Origin: Bacteroidales bacterium | Lineage (GTDB): Bacteria > Bacteroidota > Bacteroidia > Bacteroidales > F082 | Direction of reading: 5' to 3' | NCBI GenBank assembly: GCA_017651645.1 | Contig: JAGCCO010000224.1 | Coordinates: forward strand, 1-18,202 | Length of the DNA: 18,202 bases | Part shown: positions 1-6,557 of the stretch, piece by piece | Position numbering within the stretch: the stretch's first letter is position 1 | Layout of the letters: the number at the start of each line of letters is the position of its first letter | Program-made: the position numbers and the translations under genes | The notes under the pieces: generated by a model | Database searches by the model: none | The model's input: the letters and a program-made list of their open reading frames with translations, nothing else | What the model was told of the DNA's origin: nothing

Positions 1-2
1 AC

Positions 3-1043
3 CAGAAACTCCGGGAGGAAGAGTTACAATGCCGTCCGTTGAAGAACAACATGATCCGGATGGAGATCTCTCCGTCCAAGGAGGAGTCCGAAGGCTGGAC
101 CCTGGAAGACTGGAAGCAGCTGGCCGATGATTTCGTACAGGCTTTCGACAGGGTCCGGCTGCCCGGAGAGGAGGGACGCTACAGGTCTCCATGCCGCCTC
201 CCAAAGTCCCAGTACATCATCACGCTTCATACGGACAGCAAGTCCGGAACCCCTCACCTCCATCTCGACTGCAACCGCGTCGATATGGATAACTGCCTGA
301 ACAGCGACCACCTTATCGGCATCCGCGCCAAGACGGCCGCCGAGGAGGTCAACCGCCTGCGAAACTGGAAACGCACGAAGGAAAGGTTCGAGGAGAACAA
401 GGCCCGCATCAAAAAGGATTGCCTCGCGGTCCTGTCTGGAATGTCGGCCTTCTCCTGGGAGAAGTATTCCGCTGCGCTGGAAGCCAAAGGATACAAGGTC
501 AAACTGAAGATGGATGCTTCGGTGGCGGTCCGTGGATACTCGATTCAGAGCGGCAACTCCGTCTATAAGTCCTCTGTCATCAGTCGTGAATTGACGCCCT
601 CCCGAATCCATGAGACTTGGGAGAAGATGCGTCCGGAGAATAGATACGGACAGATGACTCCATCGGAGCGCGTCGCATTTGCGCTATCCGATGAAGGGAA
701 GAATTACCTTTTCCCCTGGGGTTTCACTATAGATGGGAAACGCTATGAGAAGATGGTTCCTGGAAGAGTTGCTCGGATCTTCGCTGAAGAGAGCAGAGTG
801 ACAGAACAGTCTTATTCGCGGGAGGAGACAAGCAGCATCTTTCGGACCGCCTTTCTTCTCTTTGCCGGTTACGTCGATGCGGCCACCACCTTCGCACAAA
901 ACTGCGGAGGCGGCGGATCAGCCCCCGACCAGAACTGGGGCCGCGACAAAAACGAGGATGACATCCTCTGGGCCCGCCGCTGCTTCCGCAAGGCCAGGGA
1001 GATGGTCACTACGCCGGTGATAAGGTGGAGTAGAAGGAGATGA
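3..1043 (+). CDS. Relaxase/mobilisation protein, 3' part (5' end outside window)
   Basis: Predicted DNA-nicking relaxase that starts conjugal transfer of a mobilisable element. The reading frame is open to the left edge with no stop, so the true start and the catalytic tyrosine region lie outside the window; internal TTG and ATG codons near 39-51 are probably not the start. Seen directly: a stretch reading SPSKEESEGW followed by QYIITLHTD and a GTPHLHLDCNRVD motif, with the paired histidine codons at 255 and 261. This HxH-D-NRVD pattern is the metal-binding motif III of MobP/MOBP-like relaxases of Bacteroidales. The C-terminal part has a GGGG run and a PDQNWGRDKNEDD...WARRC segment, which I remember as typical of this family. 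It converges on the CBASS operon and is followed by a terminator at 1114-1149. It suggests that the whole gene set is cargo of a mobilisable element. Confidence 0.85.
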   Translation, partial: QKLREEELQCRPLKNNMIRMEISPSKEESEGWTLEDWKQLADDFVQAFDRVRLPGEEGRYRSPCRLPKSQYIITLHTDSKSGTPHLHLDCNRVDMDNCLNSDHLIGIRAKTAAEEVNRLRNWKRTKERFEENKARIKKDCLAVLSGMSAFSWEKYSAALEAKGYKVKLKMDASVAVRGYSIQSGNSVYKSSVISRELTPSRIHETWEKMRPENRYGQMTPSERVAFALSDEGKNYLFPWGFTIDGKRYEKMVPGRVARIFAEESRVTEQSYSREETSSIFRTAFLLFAGYVDAATTFAQNCGGGGSAPDQNWGRDKNEDDILWARRCFRKAREMVTTPVIRWSRRR

Positions 1044-1113
1044 ATGCATCAAACGATCACTTCAACAAATGCAGCAGCAATCGTGTAGATTCACTTCGCA
1101 GGATTATTCCGTT

Positions 1114-1149
1114 ACTTCCATCAGTTCCGTCAATTGATGGAAGTTTTTT
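1114..1149 (+). terminator. Intrinsic terminator of the relaxase gene
   Basis: A perfect 10-base stem (ACTTCCATCA with TGATGGAAGT) encloses an 11-base loop and runs into T residues at 1144-1149 on the plus strand, as expected for an intrinsic terminator. The T run overlaps the stop codon of the E2-like gene on the other strand. On the minus strand the hairpin directly follows that stop but lacks a T run, so it ends plus-strand transcription best and may also slow the converging CBASS transcript. Confidence 0.8.
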
Positions 1150-1603
1150 AATGGCCTTTTCCTTCCTCGGAGTCTTTCTTAATGAATGGCGTTTTACGGG
1201 AATGACCGATACCCTCTCCAAGCCACTCTCCTGTAATAACCCATAACTCATAGAAATTGAGCCATTCCGAAGCCCAGGGGACAATTGTTCGTGAAAGGAA
1301 CATGGACGCATCCCATTCGCCAAACCTACTGTAATAAAGACAGAGTTGTTGTTTCTCTGGATCAAAAACATGGGGTAAAACAGTTGCGCCTTCTGCCTTT
1401 CTCAAAACAGCTGGTCTAATCACAAAAACTTTAGGCGATGCACCTATTGTATAGTCAATCCGAATTCTGTAAGTAGAGCTGTTGGGTGAAGGCACGATAT
1501 CCATCTCCCATTTCAAACGGCGAAGCGTTTGGCTCTTCACTTCGCCGTTCGGGAAATCCTCAGCAAGGAATTTGATTTGTACGGGAATCGGTACCGTAGT
1601 CAT
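1148..1603 (-). CDS. cap2: CBASS stand-alone E2-like protein (type II-short Cap2)
   Basis: Predicted ubiquitin-conjugating-enzyme-like protein of a type II-short CBASS operon, 151 residues, E2 fold only with no E1 or JAB partner nearby. The ATG at 1603 was chosen because it follows the CD-NTase stop by one base (TAG-T-ATG); the longer frame to 1663 would run inside the CD-NTase gene. Seen directly: a single cysteine, Cys88, in QQLCLYYSRFGEW, then TIVPWASEWLNFYELW and GEWLGEGIGH (Trp110, His134), a pattern I recognise from CBASS E2-like proteins. Known for the family: a stand-alone E2 from Serratia CBASS processes the cyclase C terminus, forms a cysteine-linked intermediate and builds cyclase conjugates that raise cyclase activity. 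Inference: Cys88 is the active-site cysteine and the partner is the CD-NTase just upstream. Confidence 0.8.
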   Translation of the reverse strand: MTTVPIPVQIKFLAEDFPNGEVKSQTLRRLKWEMDIVPSPNSSTYRIRIDYTIGASPKVFVIRPAVLRKAEGATVLPHVFDPEKQQLCLYYSRFGEWDASMFLSRTIVPWASEWLNFYELWVITGEWLGEGIGHSRKTPFIKKDSEEGKGH

Positions 1604-1604
1604 A

Positions 1605-2819
1605 CTACTTCTGTTTTCCAAAGAAGTTATGCGCCGCGACTTTGGTTCCAGCACCTGTTCCAAGGGTTGCAGCTCCCGCAGCAGCCGTCAACTTCCCGGC
1701 CTTCCTTTGCTCAAGGATCTGGTTGCCATAGGCCTTGAAGGATGCTTTCGACACCTTCTCCCCAAACAGCTCTTCAAACAAGGCCTGGAGTTTATCTAGT
1801 CCCTGTCCTGCAGCCGCAATAAGCCGATCTACGTCCACCTGCAACTTATCGACCCACTTGTAGAAGTTATCCTCCTTCTTATTCTCGGGTTTCCACCTGT
1901 CGGCGAAGTTCTCCGAAGGGTTGACGGGATTTCTGACCACACGGTGCCCTGGCGTACCCTCAATGTAAGACGTCATGTTGCGAGCAACGTGATGAAGCGC
2001 ACTAAGCAGATCCGTCTCGTCATTATATGCCCTTGCAGTAAGCGTAGTGATGATGATAGAAATAGGTTTGTCATCCTCGTCACCGTCAAACATAATATCG
2101 CGGTGACGCTTCATCAGCTGAACCACGCGCTGCAGCGGCGCTTTCATCTCATAATACTTCGGCACGGGCGCGACGGCCTCTTTTAGGATGATTGTCCGCT
2201 GTAAGTTTGTCGGTCGGTAAGCTATGTTATAGAACCACTTGGCCAATGCAAACGGATTGCTCTTCTGCCACTTGTCGGAATCTGTCTCAGTCATATAGTC
2301 AGACCGGGTCTTATCTGTAATACGAATGGCCGTCGTATCCGAAACCACCGAGTCAGAGGAAGCGAGCATCCTCTCCAGCGCAGTAGTATAGCCTTCGTTC
2401 ACAATACATGGAAGAACATCCATATGATACTTTCCGTCAGCATATTTCAGCGTCCAGCATCTCTTCCCCTCTTTGTCCAACATCGGCCCATAAACGCCGG
2501 ATGATTTCAATCTATTGCCGACAGCATTCTTGGTGGACCATTGTGTCCAGTTAGCCGGCTTGCGTGTTAACTCGCATACGAGGTCGATATCCAAATCGGC
2601 ATCCTCAGATACAGGACGCACAGCGGTACCGAACAGGAACGAACCCTGAGGCCGGATTTGAGGTGAATAATCCTTCAAGGGGCTAGAATCCTCAGCCAAA
2701 AAAGTGCCTACGGCCATGTAGCTGGTAGTAATCTGATCATACTCTGTCTTCGTCACGTCGAGCGCTTTACCAATTTCATTAAGCAGGACGGAAATCTGTT
2801 TCTTCTGTTCTTCTGTCAT
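1605..2819 (-). CDS. cdnG: CBASS CD-NTase (cGAS/DncV-like nucleotidyltransferase), probably CdnG-like
   Basis: Cyclic-oligonucleotide synthase that senses phage infection and makes the second messenger read by Cap5. 404 residues. Seen directly: the nucleotidyltransferase signature QGSFLFGTAVRP (Gly59-Ser60), the metal-binding DADLDID segment (Asp77, Asp79) and a third acidic site in YHMDVLPC (Asp134), so the active site looks intact. A helical C-terminal half follows. The tail is rich in Gly and Ala and ends HNFFGKQK, a flexible shape suited to conjugation by the E2-like protein. It lies 8 bases after the Cap5 gene and 1 base before the E2 gene. The clade call is inferred mainly from the Cap5 partner, because known HNH-SAVED effectors pair with CdnG enzymes making 3',2'-cGAMP; clade and product are not proven by the sequence. 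Confidence 0.9.
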   Translation of the reverse strand: MTEEQKKQISVLLNEIGKALDVTKTEYDQITTSYMAVGTFLAEDSSPLKDYSPQIRPQGSFLFGTAVRPVSEDADLDIDLVCELTRKPANWTQWSTKNAVGNRLKSSGVYGPMLDKEGKRCWTLKYADGKYHMDVLPCIVNEGYTTALERMLASSDSVVSDTTAIRITDKTRSDYMTETDSDKWQKSNPFALAKWFYNIAYRPTNLQRTIILKEAVAPVPKYYEMKAPLQRVVQLMKRHRDIMFDGDEDDKPISIIITTLTARAYNDETDLLSALHHVARNMTSYIEGTPGHRVVRNPVNPSENFADRWKPENKKEDNFYKWVDKLQVDVDRLIAAAGQGLDKLQALFEELFGEKVSKASFKAYGNQILEQRKAGKLTAAAGAATLGTGAGTKVAAHNFFGKQK

Positions 2820-2827
2820 ATCTATAG

Positions 2828-3958
2828 TTATTTAATTGTAATTGTCTCAATATCATACATATCCACGGCGTTGTTCTTATCGAACAGGACCAGCTTCTTG
2901 TCCGCTTTTGGCATCCATACCCGCCCCAGTTCTACAGCACATGCGGTCGGCATCGACATAAAAACCTTGATTGAATCGGCCTGGGAGGATGCATTAATAT
3001 CGGCCAACACTTCTCGAGCCAACGCCCTGAATTGGGCAAGCTGGTCCGCCGACTTCAACATATCATTGTCGGGCTTATCCGCTGTCACCTCCCAGATACT
3101 CGCTTCATTACCAAAGCGCTTCCTAGCCCTCTCTGAGACGGCATTGGCGCTCAGCGAAAAGATAAGGACGGGAATTTTAGATGTGTCGTCCGGCCGAATA
3201 ATCCTCATCGGATTGGACTCAGTCATAGCCTGCCATTTCCATGTATCTGGCTCCCGGTGCTTCTGATACACCTTCACTTTATGGAGGTCAGAAAGCATAG
3301 TCCCAAGCTTCACCAGCAGTGGTTGAGGTGCCAGGGCAAATACTGACACGCAATCTATATCCTCCTTACCGATAAGCGGTTTCAGGGATTCATTGTACTT
3401 CTGCTCAAGTTGTGCGACCTCTGCCTGCCAAAACAGCTCTTGAGAGTCATGCAAGCCGGAATTCTGGCACGAAATGGTGACTACATTTTCGGTAGGATAG
3501 TTGTCTGGGAGCATAGCCTGGGCGAGTTCTCTCCTGGGAATGGACACCGCTTCTTTCCCGATGTTCGTTCCATAAACGACGGGAACGCTGATTTTTGCAG
3601 CATCTATTTCCGTCACCTCCCTGACCCGATCCTCGTGTTTCTTTTTCATCGCCCGTAACCTATCAACAGTATGCTCGGCGACCTGCTCGTGGTCTATAAG
3701 CCGGTGGTGTTCGTGACACATTAGCATCACGTTGCCGATGTCGTCCACCAACTGAGCTGACAGAACCTCATCCCCTCGCGGACCATCAGGAGATGCCGCA
3801 ATAATATGGGCGACGAAACCACCGTTGATGTCCTCCGATGTCAAATTATCCTTGTACAGCAATTTGTTGCAGCCATCGTATTCACAGCGGCCGGCGGCTT
3901 TTGCCCATAATTTGGTTATCGTCTGTGGGGATGCATTCCCCGCTCTTCTTTTTGCCAT
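2828..3958 (-). CDS. cap5: CBASS effector nuclease Cap5 (HNH-SAVED)
   Basis: Predicted cyclic-nucleotide-activated DNA endonuclease that destroys DNA in infected cells. 376 residues, close to the usual Cap5 length. Seen directly in the first 95 residues: paired cysteines in GRCEYDGC (Cys25, Cys30), AHIIAASPDGPRG (His51), Asn76 in the GNVMLMCHEHH segment with Cys81 and His85, and then LIDH. This is an HNH nuclease with a zinc-binding frame. The remainder, from about residue 165, fits a SAVED sensor domain, with a late MPTACAVELGRVW segment and KLVLFDKNN. Known for the family: the SAVED domain binds the cyclic nucleotide and drives tetramer formation and double-strand cutting by HNH. It is the first gene of the operon and starts at the ATG at 3958. 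I could not find a convincing TAnnTTTG box; TTGTTTTG about 35 bases upstream is a weak candidate. Confidence 0.88.
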   Translation of the reverse strand: MAKRRAGNASPQTITKLWAKAAGRCEYDGCNKLLYKDNLTSEDINGGFVAHIIAASPDGPRGDEVLSAQLVDDIGNVMLMCHEHHRLIDHEQVAEHTVDRLRAMKKKHEDRVREVTEIDAAKISVPVVYGTNIGKEAVSIPRRELAQAMLPDNYPTENVVTISCQNSGLHDSQELFWQAEVAQLEQKYNESLKPLIGKEDIDCVSVFALAPQPLLVKLGTMLSDLHKVKVYQKHREPDTWKWQAMTESNPMRIIRPDDTSKIPVLIFSLSANAVSERARKRFGNEASIWEVTADKPDNDMLKSADQLAQFRALAREVLADINASSQADSIKVFMSMPTACAVELGRVWMPKADKKLVLFDKNNAVDMYDIETITIK

Positions 3959-4071
3959 ATATATTCCTGATTATTACCCCGCGACAAAACAAGGGCTTTT
4001 GGATTCTTCTCATTGTTTATCAAAGGTTTTGCCATCGCCAAAATGCGGTGTTTTTCTGCCACATTGTCAGT

Positions 4072-4096
4072 GGGGACCAGCACAAAACTGGTCCCC
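4072..4096 (-). terminator. Hairpin after rmuC, boundary between RM and CBASS modules
   Basis: A perfect 9-base GC-rich stem (GGGGACCAG with CTGGTCCCC) around a 7-base loop, 14 bases past the rmuC stop. There is no T run after it on the minus strand, so it is a weak intrinsic terminator or an mRNA 3'-end stabiliser. Apart from it, the stretch 3959-4109 shows no gene and must hold the CBASS promoter. Confidence 0.55.
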
Positions 4097-4109
4097 CCGA
4101 CAACAGTCT

Positions 4110-5663
4110 CTACGCGGCCTCGATATCCGGCTCCTCTGCAACATCAATCCCCTCTGTAAGCGCCGGAATCTCATCCACATCCAGCAGCGCCTTGATGGGG
4201 TGCCTGTCGCTGTTCTTGGCGCCGAGCTTGATCAGCTTGCCGGACGTGTTGATGATGCTCTGTCCCTGGGGGACGAGCTTCTTCTTACCGTCCTCGTACT
4301 CCTCGGACGCCTTCTTCAGCGCCTTGCCCACGGCCTCGTACTTCTCCATGAACAGCCCTACACGGTCAATCATCTCGTTGGCCAGCTCATACACCTTCTC
4401 GTGGTTCTGAGCCTGGGCAACCTGCGTCCAGGTCATACTCACGATCTTGAGCGCACCATACAAGGTCTGCTCATCCGCGATATAGACGTTGGCATCTGCT
4501 GCCTTGCGCCAGAGGTCCGGCTCAGCGTTGAGTGCTGTCCACAGGGCGCCCATATTCGGAACGAACATAATCACATAGCCGGCGGCCACCTTCGGGGACT
4601 GGATATAGGCCGCATAATCCTTCGCTGCAAGCTCCTTCACGTGCTTCTTGATGCTCTCAAGATGAGCCTTCAGGAATACCTGCCGGTCAGCCTCGTTCTC
4701 AGCGTTGACGTAATCCACATAGGCAGTCAGCGACACCTTGGAGTCGATGATCACCTCGCGGCGTTCGTCCAGGTGCAGGATGATATCCGGCCGCATGATA
4801 CCGCCGTCCTCGTTCCGCACAGGCTTCCCGTCGATGCCGCGGATAACCGCCTGCGTATCGAAGTGGACGCCCTTCGTAAGGCCTTGCGATGCCAGCAGCT
4901 CCTCCAGGATGGTTTCACCCCAGTCTCCCTGCATCTTGCTGCCATGCTTGAAAGCGGCAGCCAACTCATCGGCACTCTTGCGGGCGGCGTCGCTATGCTC
5001 CATCAGGCTCTGGATGCGTTCACGCATTTCGCCATTGCGCACCGCCTGCTCCTTATTCCCCTCCTCCATCGCCTTCTTGAGCTCGGCGATATTCTCCTTC
5101 AGCGGATTCACAATCTGCCCAAGGCTCAGGTTACTCGTCTCCGAGAACTCCTTCTGGCGGGCCTTCAGCATCTCCGACGTATCCGACTTTACCTGTGCGC
5201 TCACCTTTGCCATCGTCTCGTCAAAGCGAGCCTGAAGGGTATCCATCGCCTCCTTGTGAGCCTTGTCACGGGCAGCAATATCATCGGCGTTCCGCTTGCT
5301 GAGGTCGGCCTTCGTATCCGCAAGCAGTTTAGCGGCCTCCGTCTTGGTCTGCTGCAGCAATGCATCAGCCTCGGCCTTGGATTTCTGCAGCGTTGCCGCC
5401 GCTTCCTCCTTAGCCACCTGCACTTGGCGCTCCGCCTCGCTTTTCGCATCTCCCAGTTTCGCAAGCAGCTCCTCGGCACGTGTGTTGGCGTGGCCCAAAT
5501 CAGATTCCAACCGGGCCTGCTCAACCTTGAAAGATGACTCCGCCTGCATCCGAACCGACTGTTCGGTCTGACTGACGCGGGATTTGACAATACTCCTTGC
5601 GATGAAGAAGGCAATCAGCGCGGTGAGGACTAGGCCTCCAAGAAAAGAAAAAAGAATCTCCAT
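4110..5663 (-). CDS. rmuC: RmuC-family protein, predicted membrane-anchored nuclease-like
   Basis: RmuC-type DNA recombination protein, 517 residues. Seen directly: one hydrophobic N-terminal segment at about residues 3-24, a long charged alpha-helical coiled coil at about 30-170, and a C-terminal RmuC core with GDWGE (246-250), RPDIILHL (from 291) and EVIIDSKVS (Asp307, Lys309), which resembles a PD-(D/E)xK nuclease core. Known for the family: RmuC limits recombination between inverted repeats in E. coli and is predicted to act on DNA. The ATG at 5663 was preferred to the GTG four codons upstream (5675), which lacks support. It follows the ASCH gene by 24 bases and probably shares its promoter, which carries the same operator as the restriction genes, so here it is likely an accessory part of the type I system. 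Its role in defence is not established by this sequence. Confidence 0.85.
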   Translation of the reverse strand: MEILFSFLGGLVLTALIAFFIARSIVKSRVSQTEQSVRMQAESSFKVEQARLESDLGHANTRAEELLAKLGDAKSEAERQVQVAKEEAAATLQKSKAEADALLQQTKTEAAKLLADTKADLSKRNADDIAARDKAHKEAMDTLQARFDETMAKVSAQVKSDTSEMLKARQKEFSETSNLSLGQIVNPLKENIAELKKAMEEGNKEQAVRNGEMRERIQSLMEHSDAARKSADELAAAFKHGSKMQGDWGETILEELLASQGLTKGVHFDTQAVIRGIDGKPVRNEDGGIMRPDIILHLDERREVIIDSKVSLTAYVDYVNAENEADRQVFLKAHLESIKKHVKELAAKDYAAYIQSPKVAAGYVIMFVPNMGALWTALNAEPDLWRKAADANVYIADEQTLYGALKIVSMTWTQVAQAQNHEKVYELANEMIDRVGLFMEKYEAVGKALKKASEEYEDGKKKLVPQGQSIINTSGKLIKLGAKNSDRHPIKALLDVDEIPALTEGIDVAEEPDIEAA

Positions 5664-5687
5664 AAGCAAAAACACTATCTAAACCAA

Positions 5688-6461
5688 TCAATTATCTCTC
5701 TCAAAAGTGGGCTCCGAATAGAAAGCCACCATATACTTCCCGTACTCCTCTCCACGCAGGGACGTGTAAAGAATCGGAGCGCCGGAATCCTCATATACAT
5801 CTATAAATAGATCTGAGTCCAAAACTGGAAACTCAACGGTACGTTTCGGCGTCACAAGCTGGATCTTGGTCGTGGGACGGAGAACATATTCCTCGCCCTT
5901 CAGCTCCGCAAAAACATCCAGGTTCTCATCGGTCACGTCCAGCACGACGAGCTTATCCTCAACAGCCTCCTCAACGAGCCTCTCGCTGTAAGGAAGCACG
6001 ATTACATCCCCTTTCCTGTGAGGGACAAGGTCTATTACCTTGTGTGCCGGTGGAAGCACATCCATCGGCGTATCGAAAATGCCGAGTTTACCCTTTGCCG
6101 GGATGGGTGTGTCGAAGAGATAAGCATTCTCGAAAATCCACTTCTCAAGCTCCTCGCCGCCATCCCAGAGAGACTCGGTGTTCTTGGAATGGCCAACCAA
6201 ATCCACATAGCCGATGATCGCCCCCGTCGGCATATCCTCCACTTCCGGGAGCCAGCCGTACTTCACGGCATTGTCCATAACAGAACACCACTCGAACGGC
6301 AGCATCCTGATCTCCTCCTCGGACACCATCTTGCCCGAAGCATGAATCAAAAGTTTCTCACCGATGGCCGACACAGGCGGCGCCCAGGTGCGGTTTTCTA
6401 CGTCCTTGATTCCGGAACAAATGAGTGAAGCCCACGGCTGTCTAACAGATAAAGTCCTCAT
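5688..6461 (-). CDS. ASCH-domain (PUA-like) protein
   Basis: 257 residues. The first 130 or so fit an ASCH domain: RTLSVRQPWASLICSGIKD, then VENRTW (Asn23-Arg24) and KLLIHASGK, then GAIIGYVDLVGH. The MRTLSVRQPW start is the usual one for this family, so the ATG at 6461 was chosen over the ATG at 6488. The remaining 120 or so residues are unrecognised, acidic and rich in predicted beta strands. Known for the family: ASCH and related EVE/PUA-like folds bind RNA or modified nucleobases, and some hydrolyse modified nucleosides. In this place, between hsdR and rmuC and behind an operator shared with hsdR, a role in reading or handling modified DNA or RNA is plausible, but that is inference only. 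Confidence 0.75.
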   Translation of the reverse strand: MRTLSVRQPWASLICSGIKDVENRTWAPPVSAIGEKLLIHASGKMVSEEEIRMLPFEWCSVMDNAVKYGWLPEVEDMPTGAIIGYVDLVGHSKNTESLWDGGEELEKWIFENAYLFDTPIPAKGKLGIFDTPMDVLPPAHKVIDLVPHRKGDVIVLPYSERLVEEAVEDKLVVLDVTDENLDVFAELKGEEYVLRPTTKIQLVTPKRTVEFPVLDSDLFIDVYEDSGAPILYTSLRGEEYGKYMVAFYSEPTFERDN

Positions 6462-6511
6462 AATCAAAACAACAAAAAATACCGTCATCGGATTCATTTC
6501 CTTTGACGGTA

Positions 6512-6549
6512 CAAAGATAAATCGATGGTGTGCAGTGTTCCTGCCGACC
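6512..6549 (-). promoter_or_regulatory. Promoter and operator of the ASCH-rmuC pair (site 1)
   Basis: Read on the minus strand: an imperfect inverted repeat, GGTCGGCA and TGCACACC at the two ends of 23 bases (6527-6549), then 7 bases, then TATCTTTG (6512-6519), a match to the Bacteroidota TAnnTTTG box. The leader to the ATG is about 44 bases. There is no TTG at the expected -33 position, which falls inside the operator. The element begins 9 bases after the hsdR stop. Confidence 0.7.
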
Positions 6550-6557
6550 AAAAATGA

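Noticed and set aside
1040..1246. Plus-strand frame of 68 codons starting at the relaxase stop.
   Set aside because: It runs through the terminator hairpin and then antisense through the E2-like gene; its sequence shows no known motif.
4040..4068. A possible fifth operator in front of CBASS: minus-strand GGCAGAAAAACACCGCA resembles the middle of site 1 (GGCAGGAACACTGCA).
   Set aside because: It lacks the invariant TGCACACC half, has two extra bases in the middle, and no TAnnTTTG box follows at 7 bases. Chance similarity is likely.
3825..5537. Long 570-codon plus-strand open frame.
   Set aside because: It is antisense to rmuC and to the start of the Cap5 gene, both with clear domain motifs; the translation is Leu/His/Arg-rich, as is usual for shadow frames.
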